Assembly: GCA_021783135.1 (NCBI GenBank)
Contig: JAJXUE010000014.1
Coordinates: 1-62,471, forward strand
Source of the DNA: Bacillota bacterium
GTDB taxonomy: Bacteria > Bacillota > Desulfitobacteriia > Desulfitobacteriales > JAJXUE01
DNA: 62,471 nt
Direction of reading: 5' to 3'
Made by a program: the position numbers and the translations under genes. The notes beneath the pieces are model-generated. The model did not search any database, had not been told where the DNA came from, and was given only the letters and a program-made list of their open reading frames with translations. This document shows positions 51,953 through 61,238 of the stretch, piece after piece (position 1 is the first letter of the stretch; every line of letters starts with the position of its first letter).

Positions 51953-52513
51953 ATGGCAAAGAAAAAGAGAACTAAAGTTTTCAGGCCTGAGCTCAAAACA
52001 CAGCGAGCGCCATGGCTGCTAATCGGTGGCGTGTTAGCAGGGGTAATAATAGTAGCGATGCTATTACTTAAGTTCACTCCTGTCAGTGCGTCAAAGGTAG
52101 TAGAAGTAGGAAAACCTGCACCTGACTTTACACTAAGTAGGGTAAATGGGCAGCAAATTTCACTTTCTCAATATAAGGGTAAGCCGGTTATTGTCAACTT
52201 TTGGGCTACGTGGTGCCCACCGTGCCGCATGGAAATGCCGACACTAGAGGAACTTTCCAAGCAAGCCGCAGCCAAAGGGTTTGTTCTACTTGCAGTTGAT
52301 CAAGAGGAAGATGCGGCAACGGTGCAAAACTTCTTTGCCAAGAATCATTACGACTACCCGGTTGTGCTTGATACGACAGGGGCAGTATCGTCGCTATACA
52401 ATGTAAGTGGGATTCCAACCACAATATTCATTGACTCAAGTGGTATCGTGCGCACTATTCATGTTGGTACGATGCCGGAACTTCAACTATTTTTAAATAA
52501 AATACCCAGTTAG
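51953..52513 (+). CDS. resA: Membrane-anchored TlpA/ResA-like thiol-disulfide oxidoreductase
   Basis: 186 residues. One N-terminal anchor (LLIGGVLAGVIIVAMLLLKF), then a thioredoxin fold with FWATWCPPCRMEMP and the cis-Pro YNVSGIPTTIFID. The CPPC variant and preceding KGKPVIVNFWATW are ResA-like. It reduces apocytochrome CxxCH thiols outside the membrane, recharged by CcdA. Confidence 0.9.
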   Translation: MAKKKRTKVFRPELKTQRAPWLLIGGVLAGVIIVAMLLLKFTPVSASKVVEVGKPAPDFTLSRVNGQQISLSQYKGKPVIVNFWATWCPPCRMEMPTLEELSKQAAAKGFVLLAVDQEEDAATVQNFFAKNHYDYPVVLDTTGAVSSLYNVSGIPTTIFIDSSGIVRTIHVGTMPELQLFLNKIPS

Positions 52514-52584
52514 TTGACTTATCAGCAAATTGATACTTGATTCTAGGTGGTAAAATTGTTATCATTTTAGAATAATTAAAATAG

Positions 52585-53412
52585 GTGGTGGAGTATCTGC
52601 TGAAAGAAGTTTTTGATTTTGTGCCTCTTGTTCAAGATGTTACTTTCCGTAAGGGTACAGTGTTGGTGTTTGATACGGAAAAATATCTTCGTGTCGAACA
52701 AGGTACGAGCTTGCATCTGCCCTTGAAAGTTGGGCAAGCAATTCCCCAGGGTTCCACGTCACATGAGGTAATTCGCACCGGAACCAGAGTAGTTCAGGAA
52801 ATGGATAATAGCTTGTTGGGCGTGTCTTATTTTTCCGCAGGGTATCCCATCATTGAGAACGGGAAAGTAGTAGGGGGTATTGTAGCGGCTGTGCCGACTG
52901 AATTTGCCCATGTAGGTGAGACCTTAAAATCGCTTGCGGAGCAATTGCTGCTGTCAATGCAAGAAATGTCCTCAGCCATCAATCAAATCGCGACTGTAGC
53001 GCAAGAACTAGCTGAAGACAGCCGGTTAGCTGATGAGAATGCTTCAATGGTCAAAGCACATGCGAACAAAACTAACGACATATTGAGATATATTAATTCT
53101 GTTGCCGAAAGCACCAAGCTTTTGGGTATCAATGCATCGATTGAATCTGCGCGGGCAGGTAAATTAGGGGCCGGATTTGCGATTGTTGCCGGTGAAATTC
53201 AGAAATTGGCAACAACAAGTCTGGACAGTTCCAAGGAAATCAAGGGAATCGTCGGTGGAATTCAAAGTTTAATCGACAAAATGGCGGATAATATCACTCA
53301 TATCACTCTGTCGACACAAACTCAAGCTGCGGCAACCCAAGAGATTACGGCCTCGATTGAAACGCTTACTGACTCTGCTCAGCATATCGCGGCGATGGCG
53401 CAAAAACTCTAA
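52585..53412 (+). CDS. Soluble chemoreceptor-like protein
   Basis: 275 residues with no membrane helix. Residues 1-110 form a small alpha/beta sensor (VTFRKGTVLVFDTEKYLRV, GYPIIENGKVVGGIVAAVP). The rest is a short MCP signalling domain whose tip is KLLGINASIESARAGKLGAGFAIVAGEIQKLA. Much shorter than the transmembrane receptor; this layout is common in Bacillota cytoplasmic receptors. GTG start is uncertain, with AGGTG only just upstream. Own terminator. Confidence 0.82.
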   Translation: MVEYLLKEVFDFVPLVQDVTFRKGTVLVFDTEKYLRVEQGTSLHLPLKVGQAIPQGSTSHEVIRTGTRVVQEMDNSLLGVSYFSAGYPIIENGKVVGGIVAAVPTEFAHVGETLKSLAEQLLLSMQEMSSAINQIATVAQELAEDSRLADENASMVKAHANKTNDILRYINSVAESTKLLGINASIESARAGKLGAGFAIVAGEIQKLATTSLDSSKEIKGIVGGIQSLIDKMADNITHITLSTQTQAAATQEITASIETLTDSAQHIAAMAQKL

Positions 53413-53457
53413 ACAAGGGGACGCCAACACATCGAATAACAAACTTATGGAACTAAT

Positions 53458-53496
53458 AAGGAGCATGTCACTGAACTACTGCGACATGTTCCTTTT
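53458..53496 (+). terminator. Terminator after the soluble chemoreceptor
   Basis: AAGGAGCATGTC pairs with GACATGTTCCTT (one G-T pair), followed by TTG. Confidence 0.75.
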
Positions 53497-53631
53497 GTTA
53501 TGTGTTTATGTGTTGACATAATTCGCGTAATAGGTTAACTGGACAAGAAGATGTGAGTTGTGATATAAAGGAAATTAGGTATTTTTCTCTAATAACTAAC
53601 CTAGCTATACTTAGGTAAGGAGCACGCTGAA

Positions 53632-55542
53632 GTGGTTAATACGTCTATGGATTATGGTGCGGAGCAAATACAAGTACTGGAAGGGCTTGAGGCAGTTCGC
53701 CGACGGCCTGGTATGTATATCGGTTCTGTTACCTCGCGCGGGCTACATCATCTTGTATTTGAGATTGTGGACAATTCGATTGATGAGGCCATGGCAGGCT
53801 TCTGCGATAAAATCAGCGTCACTTTGCACAAAGACGGGTCTGTTTCCGTCACGGATAACGGCAGGGGCATACCTGTTGAAAAGCACCCCAAACTAGGTAA
53901 GCCTGCTGTTGAAGTGGCATGTACCGTGTTACACGCAGGGGGTAAATTCGATAAACAAGCTTACGCCGTATCTGGTGGCTTGCATGGTGTGGGTCTATCA
54001 GTGGTTAATGCCCTGTCAGAGTGGATGGAGGTTGAAATTACGCGGGGTGGTACCATATACCACCAACGCTATGAGTTTGGCGATCGTGCAATTTCGCCTT
54101 TAAAGGTAATTGGCAAGGGTAAGGGTAGCGGAACCACGATCAGGTTTAAACCTGATAAAACTATTTTTCAGGAATCTATCCAATTTTCCTTTAACACGTT
54201 GGAAGAACGTCTGGAAGAGTTGGCGTTCTTGTGTAACGGATTAACTATAATTCTTCACGATGAGCACGGCGATACCAAAGAAAAGACATTTTACGCCAAA
54301 AATGGTCTTGCCGGATTTGTGCAACATTTGAACGCAAACGTCGACGGGGATGTTGAACATAAAAAGGTAGTGTACTTCATTGGGGATAAAGACGGTATTG
54401 TTGTTGAAGGCGCTATTCAATACAATAGTTCGGAAGATGAGATATTTTGCTCGTATGTTAACAATATCAACACTGTGGAAGGTGGTACTCACGAAAAGGG
54501 CTTTCGTACCGCGCTGACGGCAGTGCTGAATTCGTATGCCCGTAAAAACAGCTTATTGAAAGACAAGGATGAGAATTTTATCGGGGAAGATACAAGGGAC
54601 GGACTTACGGCTGTACTTTCTGTCAAGGTAAAAGAACCGATTTTTGAGGGTCAAACTAAGACTAAATTGGGGAATACCGAGGTTGAAGGAATCGTACGTT
54701 CGCTTAGCCAAGAAGGAATTAATACCTTTTTAGAGCAAAACCCCTCACAGGCCAAGGAGGTTATTGCGCGAGTTCAAAAAACCAGTCAAATGCGTCTCGC
54801 CTTAAAACGGGCTAAGGAACTTAAGTCCAAACAAAAAGAAGCAGAGGCAGAAGGACTAACTGGTAAGCTGGCTGCTTGCTCGGGTAGGGACCCTGAAGTT
54901 AATGAGATCTTTCTGGTCGAAGGGGATTCGGCGGGAGGTTCGGCTAAAATGGGCCGCAACCGGAAATTTCAGGCAATATTGCCATTGCGAGGTAAGGGCT
55001 TAAATGTAGCTAAACAGTCACTGGAAAAAGTTCTTGCCAATGAAGAAATTAGGTCTATTATTACCGCAATCGGTGCGGGAGTAGGAAAAAACTTTGACTT
55101 AGACCGGGTCAAGTATGCCAGAGTTGTCATTATGAGCGATGCTGACGATGACGGTGCGCACATTAGGAGTCTTTTGCTAACGTTTTTTTATACTTATATG
55201 CGCCCGCTGTTAATTAACGGACGTATCTTCATTGCCCAACCTCCCTTGTTCAAGGTGCAAAAAGGTAAGGAAATTCATTACGCCTACAGTGACGAAGAAC
55301 TCGATCGCCTCTTGAAAGAGGTAGGCCGTAAGTCGCAAGTGCAGCGCTACAAAGGTCTGGGGGAAATGAATCCTAGTCAACTTTGGGAGACAACGATGAA
55401 CCCTGCTTCACGCACGTTGTTGCAAGTTGAACTTAATGATATGGCTGAGGCAGCCTTAAAGGTGAATATCCTAATGGGTAAAAAAGTCGAACCGCGGAAA
55501 GATTACATCATGGAACACACCGTTTTTGGTGAGGAGGATTAG
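53632..55542 (+). CDS. Type II topoisomerase ATPase subunit (ParE/GyrB)
   Basis: 636 residues. GHKL ATPase motifs (EIVDNSIDEAMAG, VTDNGRGIPV, GGLHGVGLSVVNALS), transducer, and TOPRIM with VEGDSAGGSAKMGRNRKFQAILPLRGK and DADDDGAHIRSLLLTFFY. Forms a heterotetramer with the subunit encoded two bases downstream. GyrB versus ParE cannot be settled from this subunit alone; the partner's lack of a GyrA box favours topoisomerase IV. GTG start with AAGGAG. No dnaN/recF neighbours, unlike the usual gyrB. Confidence 0.85.
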   Translation: MVNTSMDYGAEQIQVLEGLEAVRRRPGMYIGSVTSRGLHHLVFEIVDNSIDEAMAGFCDKISVTLHKDGSVSVTDNGRGIPVEKHPKLGKPAVEVACTVLHAGGKFDKQAYAVSGGLHGVGLSVVNALSEWMEVEITRGGTIYHQRYEFGDRAISPLKVIGKGKGSGTTIRFKPDKTIFQESIQFSFNTLEERLEELAFLCNGLTIILHDEHGDTKEKTFYAKNGLAGFVQHLNANVDGDVEHKKVVYFIGDKDGIVVEGAIQYNSSEDEIFCSYVNNINTVEGGTHEKGFRTALTAVLNSYARKNSLLKDKDENFIGEDTRDGLTAVLSVKVKEPIFEGQTKTKLGNTEVEGIVRSLSQEGINTFLEQNPSQAKEVIARVQKTSQMRLALKRAKELKSKQKEAEAEGLTGKLAACSGRDPEVNEIFLVEGDSAGGSAKMGRNRKFQAILPLRGKGLNVAKQSLEKVLANEEIRSIITAIGAGVGKNFDLDRVKYARVVIMSDADDDGAHIRSLLLTFFYTYMRPLLINGRIFIAQPPLFKVQKGKEIHYAYSDEELDRLLKEVGRKSQVQRYKGLGEMNPSQLWETTMNPASRTLLQVELNDMAEAALKVNILMGKKVEPRKDYIMEHTVFGEED

Positions 55543-55544
55543 CG

Positions 55545-57935
55545 TTGAGCGTTGGGAAAATAGTACCTGTATCTTTTAGCGATGAATTGCCGGACTCGTT
55601 CCTGCGCTACGCCAAAACTGTTATTCGGGATCGAGCAGTGCCGGACGTGCGTGACGGACTCAAGCCGGTTCACAGGCGCATTATCTATGGTATGTATGAA
55701 TTGTCAATGGGGCCTGATAAGGCCTACAGCAAATCGGCGCGTTTGGTTGGACATGTGCTCGGCAGCACCCATCCCCACGGTGATTCGGCAGTATATGACG
55801 CAGCCGTACTCTTGGCACAGGATTGGAGCTGTCGTTACCCATTTGTGGATGGACACGGCAACTGGGGCAGCCCCGATGGTGATTCGGCGGCGGCAATGCG
55901 CTACACGGAGATGCGCATGACTCCGCTTGCCATGTTAATGTGCCGAGATTTAGACAAAGACACCGTCAATTTTAGACCTAATTATGATAATAGAATTGAA
56001 GAACCCAGTGTTTTACCTGCCCCTATTCCTAATTTGCTTTTAAACGGCTCTACCGGAATTGCCGTTGGTCTTGCCACAAATATGGCGCCCCATAATTTGC
56101 GTGAGGTGGCAGCGGCTATTATTAAACAGATTGATGAACCCAAAACCTCACTTGAGTCGCTGATGGCACTGATACCGGGGCCGGACTTTCCGACTGGAGG
56201 GTATATAATCGGTCTAGACGGCATTAAATCTGCTTATGCCACTGGACGCGGCATTGTAATTATGCGGGGTAAGGCGCAAATTGAATCGAGCAAGAATGGA
56301 AAGAGTCAAATAATCATATCCGAAATTCCCTACAAAGTGAACAAAGCCAAACTTTGCGCTAAGATGGGTGAACTGGCGCGCGACAAAAAAATTGACGGCA
56401 TAGCTGAGGTGCGCGATGAAAGCGACCGTGAAGGCATGCGGATTGTAATTGAAATCAAGAAGGATGTCGCGCCGGAACCGATATTAGCTGCATTATATAA
56501 AGAAACGCAGCTACAGGATTCTTTTGGCATAATCAATCTGGTTATAACTCCGGACGGCTCGCCCAAAATCCTCGGTTTACAGGAATTAATCCGTTATTTT
56601 GTCGCGCATCGGAAAGAAGTAGTGTTGCGCCAAACCAAGTATGAGCTTAAGAAGGCCAAAGAACGGGCCCATATTTTGCAAGGTTTAGTCATAGCGGTGA
56701 ACAATCTGGACGAGGTATTAAACCTCATTCGTGCAGCTAAATCGCCCTCAATTGCTAAAGCGGGCTTAATTCAACGTTTTGAACTGAGTGAAATTCAAGC
56801 TCAGGCAGTTCTCGATATGAAGCTGCAACACCTTACAGGTCTCGAACTGAATGGTATTAAAACAGAGTATGAGAATATTCGCCAACTGATCACCGGGTTG
56901 GAGGCCATTCTCGCCGACGAACGTAAGGTTTACGCAATTATCAAAAAGGAATTACAGGAAATTGCGGATAAACACGGTGACAACCGTAGAACTGTAATTT
57001 TGGAGGATTGCGCGAAAGATGAACTCATGGTTCACGTTGAGCCGGATGCACGCCCTATCCAAGTAGTCCTGACGGAGCAGGGGTATATCAAACGCTACTT
57101 GTTTAATGGACGGAAAGTTGATCTGGTTGAGTTTAAAGATGGAGATGTACCTGTCATTCGCATTACTACGGATGACCAAGCGACATTGCTGCTATTCACA
57201 GCCCAAGGTTTGGTCTATCAAGTTGCGGCAAAACTTTTGCCGGAGGCCTTACCCAAAGAGAAAGGCCGACCCTTGATTAATGTTGTAGTCATGCCGGAAA
57301 ATGATAAGGTAGTTGCAATTGTCCCGGTTGACTTTAATCGGGAGGACCAAATCTTAACTTTTGTTACGGTCGAAGGTAAAGTAAAACGAACATATCTGCA
57401 GGAATACGCCAATTTACGGAGCAACGAGGCTATACTGTTGAATTCTGGCGACGAGGTTGTCGGTGTGCATCTTACAGATGGCAGCAAGGAGCTGGTACTG
57501 GCCACCGCTTTGGGCATGGCAATTCGCTTTAATGAAAGTGAGGTTAATACGCAAGGTCGCAAAGCTGGTGGTGTTAAGGGCATGACCTGCGAACTTGACG
57601 ATATGATTGTTGCTTCGGCCGTAATTGAGCAGCAAACCGAGCTGTTGACTGTTTCTGAAACCGGGTGGGCTAAAAGAACAGCCTTGACTGAGTTTAAGCC
57701 CCAAGGTCGGGCGGGTAAAGGAATTATCGCCATGAAGATTGACCCCAAAAAAGGAACGGGGGCCTTGGCGGCTGTCAAACTCGTTTCCGGTGCAGGAACG
57801 CTTTACATGATTCAGGCGCACGGGAGCCTAAGTAAAATCGAACTTGATCAAATACCTGTGGAAGGGCGAGCAAAGATAGGCAAACCGATTGTTTCGGTGC
57901 TGCTTAATGATTTTGTCACAAAAATTTTGGATTAG
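55545..57935 (+). CDS. Type II topoisomerase catalytic subunit (ParC/GyrA)
   Basis: 796 residues. The breakage-reunion domain has HPHGDSAVYDAAV (quinolone-determining segment with Ser) and the catalytic Tyr in AAMRYTEMRMTPLA. The C-terminal beta-pinwheel blades (GYIKRYLFNGRKVDL, GKVKRTYLQEY, GWAKRTALTEF) lack a recognisable GyrA box (QRRGGKG); the closest is TQGRKAGGVKG in a later blade. This points to a ParC-like enzyme that relaxes or decatenates rather than wraps DNA. TTG start, seven bases after GGAGG. Confidence 0.85.
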   Translation: MSVGKIVPVSFSDELPDSFLRYAKTVIRDRAVPDVRDGLKPVHRRIIYGMYELSMGPDKAYSKSARLVGHVLGSTHPHGDSAVYDAAVLLAQDWSCRYPFVDGHGNWGSPDGDSAAAMRYTEMRMTPLAMLMCRDLDKDTVNFRPNYDNRIEEPSVLPAPIPNLLLNGSTGIAVGLATNMAPHNLREVAAAIIKQIDEPKTSLESLMALIPGPDFPTGGYIIGLDGIKSAYATGRGIVIMRGKAQIESSKNGKSQIIISEIPYKVNKAKLCAKMGELARDKKIDGIAEVRDESDREGMRIVIEIKKDVAPEPILAALYKETQLQDSFGIINLVITPDGSPKILGLQELIRYFVAHRKEVVLRQTKYELKKAKERAHILQGLVIAVNNLDEVLNLIRAAKSPSIAKAGLIQRFELSEIQAQAVLDMKLQHLTGLELNGIKTEYENIRQLITGLEAILADERKVYAIIKKELQEIADKHGDNRRTVILEDCAKDELMVHVEPDARPIQVVLTEQGYIKRYLFNGRKVDLVEFKDGDVPVIRITTDDQATLLLFTAQGLVYQVAAKLLPEALPKEKGRPLINVVVMPENDKVVAIVPVDFNREDQILTFVTVEGKVKRTYLQEYANLRSNEAILLNSGDEVVGVHLTDGSKELVLATALGMAIRFNESEVNTQGRKAGGVKGMTCELDDMIVASAVIEQQTELLTVSETGWAKRTALTEFKPQGRAGKGIIAMKIDPKKGTGALAAVKLVSGAGTLYMIQAHGSLSKIELDQIPVEGRAKIGKPIVSVLLNDFVTKILD

Positions 57936-57976
57936 ATACAAACAACCTGTAGCCTTGGCTACAGGTTGTTTGTATC
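57935..57976. terminator. Bidirectional terminator
   Basis: A 20-bp perfect stem from GATACAAACAACCTGTAGCC with a two-base loop, lying between the convergent topoisomerase and MBL genes. It overlaps the last codons of the MBL gene. Confidence 0.8.
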
Positions 57977-58747
57977 TAGATCAATTGCCATGTCGTCTGT
58001 CGCCGCAATTACTTTAATGCCGGTTTCTCGGCTTAAGTCCTGGGCAATCTGCTCGGGTCTAGCTGTAAGCATACTGACCCCAAAATGGGTTATGACTGCG
58101 ATTTTGGGGTGCAGTTGCGTTATAATCTCTTTGACATCGTCGATACACAGATGCATAATATTCGCACGAATATAGTCCTTCATGACCACATTCATCACCA
58201 AAATGTCGGAATTTTGATAACTAGGTAAGAGATCAACGTTATACTTAGTGTCTACCATAAAGGAAAGTTTTAAATCATCCAAAAAGAAACTCAAGCCATA
58301 GGTTTCAACTGCGTGATGGTGCCTTACAGATGTAGCAAAGTCTAAGTCACCTAGTTCATAATGCGATGTTTCTTCCAAAATCACGATATCGGATAAATAA
58401 CCTTTAAGGTAGTTGAACAAGATTGAATTCTCACCATGGACGCATTCTCGGGGTGCAAATAGTATTCCTTTGCTGGCTCCTCTGCGCGTATGCATGCCGT
58501 CAATTAAAATATTCACATCATTACTATGGTCAATGTGGGCATGTGTCAAAATAATTGCATCGAGCTCGGTAACATCAAGTTTAGGTTTGGTCCCGGCCAT
58601 GCGCTGCAAAGTGCCGGGCCCGGGATCTAACATAATGTTTTTTCCATTCAAATGCAAAAAGACGCCGGCTGAGGAACGTAATTGGCGCGCAACAGCAAAT
58701 CTTGCGCCTGCGGTCCCGAGAAATTTAATGTATGGAGGCATGTGCAC
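57959..58747 (-). CDS. Metallo-beta-lactamase-fold hydrolase (RNase Z-like)
   Basis: 262 residues. FLGTAGARF at the start, DPGPGTLQRM, the zinc motif THAHIDHSND (HxHxDH), and later His/Asp in HHHAVETYG, MVDTKYN and THFGVSM. The single-domain RNase Z/AHL lactonase-like layout has many substrates; tRNA processing is unlikely without the exosite. GTG start, eight bases after GGAG. Function open. Confidence 0.8.
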   Translation of the reverse strand: MHMPPYIKFLGTAGARFAVARQLRSSAGVFLHLNGKNIMLDPGPGTLQRMAGTKPKLDVTELDAIILTHAHIDHSNDVNILIDGMHTRRGASKGILFAPRECVHGENSILFNYLKGYLSDIVILEETSHYELGDLDFATSVRHHHAVETYGLSFFLDDLKLSFMVDTKYNVDLLPSYQNSDILVMNVVMKDYIRANIMHLCIDDVKEIITQLHPKIAVITHFGVSMLTARPEQIAQDLSRETGIKVIAATDDMAIDLDTNNL

Positions 58748-58868
58748 GAAGTCAACTCCTAAGCCGGTTTTTTAAACCGACTCGCATTTCCTGACCTTAT
58801 GTTACTGGAAAAGCACGTAATTGGGAATAGGGGAAGATGATTCTGGCCAAGTATTTAGCTAGCAATAC

Positions 58869-58915
58869 AAACGGCAACAGGCAACCTGTCTGAACAGGTG
58901 TATCTGTTGCCGTTT
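58869..58915 (-). terminator. Terminator of the ferritin gene
   Basis: AAACGGCAACAG pairs with CTGTTGCCGTTT, enclosing a second hairpin (CCTGT/ACAGG). Reading the minus strand, the stem ends in GTTT then GTATT. Confidence 0.75.
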
Positions 58916-58945
58916 AATTAGCTAGCTCCCAAGAGAGGAACCAGT

Positions 58946-59458
58946 CTATACCGGGATGATGCTTGCCACGTACATTCTTTGGGCCAGCTCGGTGTCAAGC
59001 ATGAAAAGACCGGCGCTGTCAGCGTTAATCAGTTTAAGGCGATTAATAATACGGGTCATATTTTCTTCTTCTTCAGCTTGCTCTGTAATGAACCATTGCA
59101 GAAAAATTTGGGTGGTATGGTCTTTAGTTTCAATGGCCAAATCCATTAAATCATAGATTAATTTAGTGACATACTGTTCGTGCTCGAGTCCAAGCTCGAA
59201 TATCTCCAACGGACTGGAGAAGTCGTGTCGGGGTTGTTCGATCGCACCGAGCTCAATTTTACCATTTACTTTGTCAATGTAATTGTAAAAGGCCATGGCA
59301 TGATAGCGTTCTTCCTGTAGTTGAACTTGGAACCAGTTAGCGAAACCGTCGAGGTTAATTGAACGTAGGTAGGCTTCCATGGACAGGTATAAATAGGCTG
59401 AGAAAAACTCCTTTTCCACCTGTTGATTTAGCTTTTGTAGCATTTTTTCCGTTAACAT
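58946..59458 (-). CDS. Bacterial ferritin (Ftn-type)
   Basis: 170 residues from ATG 59458. Ferroxidase residues lie in QQVEKEFFSAYLYLSMEAY, QLQEERYHAMAFYNYI and EQAEEEENMTRII. The non-haem ferritin family shows LQWFITEQAEEE. It stores iron as a 24-mer and limits Fenton chemistry. GGAGGG lies 10 bases upstream. Divergent from rubrerythrin, an arrangement typical of peroxide and iron control. Confidence 0.95.
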   Translation of the reverse strand: MLTEKMLQKLNQQVEKEFFSAYLYLSMEAYLRSINLDGFANWFQVQLQEERYHAMAFYNYIDKVNGKIELGAIEQPRHDFSSPLEIFELGLEHEQYVTKLIYDLMDLAIETKDHTTQIFLQWFITEQAEEEENMTRIINRLKLINADSAGLFMLDTELAQRMYVASIIPV

Positions 59459-59769
59459 GTTTACAACACCCTCCAATCACTTATTACTTGTTAATTTTAG
59501 CATATTTCTGCAGATTTAGACAAATAATTCCCAAGTTATAATTAATCAAGAACAAAAATCTGCGTATAGGAATCCGCCATGTGCATAGCTAAAGCGCGTT
59601 GCGCGCATATTTACTATTACAGGCTGAGGATGTGGTTAAATGAGCTAAAGTATATAATGTTTTCCAATATGTGAAAGGAATTTTGCGTTTATGCACCGAA
59701 TGGTAATTATAGAGTCGTCTAGAGTTAAACCAGAGCTAAATATGAATGCTAAATTAGGGAGGTTTTCAC
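59459..59769. other. Divergent ferritin/rubrerythrin intergenic region
   Basis: 311 bases without a gene. Toward ferritin a promoter TTGTCT-N18-TAAAAT is visible on the minus strand (about 59485-59515). Toward rubrerythrin there is a TATATAAT near 59655 with a poor -35. TTATAATTAATCAAG around 59537 is a weak PerR-box look-alike. GCGCGTTGCGCGC near 59597 is a short palindrome. Nothing else is recognised. Confidence 0.4.
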
Positions 59770-60357
59770 ATGGATTTTTTGCAAAGTAAAACATTCAAGA
59801 ATTTAAGTAACGCTTTTGCCGGTGAGTCTCAAGCTCGCAACCGGTATACTTTTTACGCAAGCGTCGCCAAAAATGAGGGTCACCAGTATATTCAGTCCAT
59901 ATTTGCAGCTACTGCAGACAATGAAAAGGAGCATGCTAAAGTCTTTTTTAAATTACTTATTGCCCATGCGCAAGATGCGGCGAACATGATTCATGTCGAT
60001 GCCGATTATCCGTTGGCTTACAAAAATACTCTAACCAATTTGCGCGCTGCAGCTGCGGGTGAAAAAGAAGAATGGACCGTTTTGTACTCTCAATTTAGCG
60101 CTACGGCAAAGCAGGAAGGCTTTAATGATGTGGCTGTTGCCTTTGCTAAAATTGCTGAAGTTGAACAACACCATGAAGCACGGTTTACCAAACTTGCCGA
60201 TGAATTACAACAAGGGACTCTATATAAAAAGACTGAGCCCACCCAGTGGGTATGCGCTAACTGCGGTTATGTACATGAAGGACCTGAGGCCCCGGAAGTG
60301 TGCCCGGCATGCGCCCATCCAGTAGGTTACTTTTTTGCCATACCTGAAGTGTATTAG
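59770..60357 (+). CDS. Rubrerythrin
   Basis: 195 residues. Diiron helices: FAGESQARNRYTFYA, DNEKEHAKVFFK, and EVEQHHEARF. The C-terminal rubredoxin-like domain has WVCANCGYVHEG and VCPACAHPVGYF. It reduces hydrogen peroxide with electrons from rubredoxin or related donors. GGGAGG precedes the ATG. Complete and typical. A Usp gene follows 48 nt later, perhaps in the same transcript. Confidence 0.97.
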   Translation: MDFLQSKTFKNLSNAFAGESQARNRYTFYASVAKNEGHQYIQSIFAATADNEKEHAKVFFKLLIAHAQDAANMIHVDADYPLAYKNTLTNLRAAAAGEKEEWTVLYSQFSATAKQEGFNDVAVAFAKIAEVEQHHEARFTKLADELQQGTLYKKTEPTQWVCANCGYVHEGPEAPEVCPACAHPVGYFFAIPEVY

Positions 60358-60405
60358 ATTAAAACAACATTTTGGGTTTGAACAATAAGTTTAGGAGTGT
60401 TACAC

Positions 60406-60837
60406 ATGTTCAAAAATATTTTGGTGCCTACAGACGGTTCGGATTATGCTCGCCGCGCGCTAACCCTGGCTCTAGAAATTGCGCAAAAATTTGATGCGGC
60501 AATTGAACTGTTGCATGTGGCCCATGTTCCCCAGATTTATTGGGGTGAGCCGTATGCCGCGGCCTTTACCGTCCCTATGCAGGAAATGGTGGAAAAAGGC
60601 GGCGAACAAATTCTGTTAGACACGCTAAAGGACATAGCAATAGGTACAACAAAAATCGACAAACGCCAGATTGTGGGGTACCCTTCCAGTGTGATCCTTG
60701 ACGAAATCAATGCCAAAAACATAGACTTGGTGGTCATTGGCAGACATGGTCACAGCGGGTTAGCGGGTGCAATGTTGGGAAGTGTCAGTAATCGTGTCGT
60801 GGCTCACGCTACTTGCCCGGTGTTGGTGGTAAAATAG
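60406..60837 (+). CDS. Universal stress protein (second copy)
   Basis: 143 residues from ATG 60406, eight bases after AGGAG. NILVPTDGSDYARRALTLA at the start and the ATP motif GRHGHSGLAGAMLGSVSNRV near the end. Paralogous to the copy at 37.2 kb. Downstream of rubrerythrin, so possibly induced with it under oxidative stress. Confidence 0.93.
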   Translation: MFKNILVPTDGSDYARRALTLALEIAQKFDAAIELLHVAHVPQIYWGEPYAAAFTVPMQEMVEKGGEQILLDTLKDIAIGTTKIDKRQIVGYPSSVILDEINAKNIDLVVIGRHGHSGLAGAMLGSVSNRVVAHATCPVLVVK

Positions 60838-60848
60838 CTACGTTGAAA

Positions 60849-60877
60849 TTGACATTTTTTACGAGTTGGCATACAAT
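60849..60877 (+). promoter_or_regulatory. Promoter of the M-box/mgtE transcript
   Basis: TTGACA (60849-60854), 17-base spacer, TACAAT (60872-60877): near-consensus, about 20 nt before the M-box. Confidence 0.85.
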
Positions 60878-60896
60878 AAATTAGATAGTTTAATAG

Positions 60897-61050
60897 TTCC
60901 TGTTAGGTGAGGCTTCTGCATGGAGCATACGCTACTGCCCAGAAATGTCGAGAGACGCCAATGGGTCAACAGGTATTACCGAATTAAGGTTTTACCTAAC
61001 GTAGCTGAGTGTAAACTCTAGCCATGTATGTGCCAAAGCTCAATGAGGGG
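60897..61050 (+). ncRNA. M-box magnesium riboswitch (ykoK leader)
   Basis: Conserved blocks in order: GTTAGGTGAGGCT, CATACGCTACTGCCCAGAAA, GTCGAGAGACGCCAATGGGT, CAACAG, TTTACCTAAC, and GTGCCAAAGCTC. High Mg2+ stabilises the aptamer and permits the downstream terminator. It precedes an mgtE-type transporter, the usual target. Confidence 0.95.
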
Positions 61051-61072
61051 AAGGTTTTTTTGGTGTGTTGAT

Positions 61073-61107
61073 AAACTTCCTCTTAGATTGAGGAAGTTTA
61101 TTTTTTC
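61073..61107 (+). terminator. M-box expression-platform terminator
   Basis: AAACTTCCTC pairs with GAGGAAGTTT, followed by ATTTTTTT. The preceding GGGGAAGGTTTTTTT could compete for the same strand as antiterminator. Confidence 0.88.
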
Positions 61108-61129
61108 CCCAAGTATTTTTCCCCAAGTA
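61102..61129. repeat. 14-bp tandem duplication after the M-box terminator
   Basis: TTTTTCCCCAAGTA occurs at 61102-61115 and again at 61116-61129 without a gap; the first copy includes part of the terminator T-run. Confidence 0.9.
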
Positions 61130-61142
61130 TGGAGGTGGTTGT

Positions 61143-61238
61143 ATGGACGCCGGACCTAGTAAATGCAAATATATTAGCCTAACCAAACAAAACGCAGGCG
61201 TTCGGTCACCATATGTTGGGAGCCGGTCGTCCGCATAA
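61143..61238 (+). CDS. Candidate 31-codon upstream ORF in the mgtE leader
   Basis: ATG 61143 to TAA 61238, with GGAGG seven bases upstream, a ribosome site as good as that of mgtE itself. The product begins MDAGPSKCKYISLTKQ and is hydrophilic. The stop is 14 nt before the mgtE GTG. It could be a leader peptide coupling translation to Mg2+ or simply a small protein; codon evidence is too short to judge. Confidence 0.45.
   Translation: MDAGPSKCKYISLTKQNAGVRSPYVGSRSSA

Noticed and set aside
59530-59552. PerR box between ferritin and rubrerythrin
   Set aside because: Only the left half of TTATAAT-N-ATTATAA is preserved; too weak to annotate as a site, though the genes would be plausible targets.
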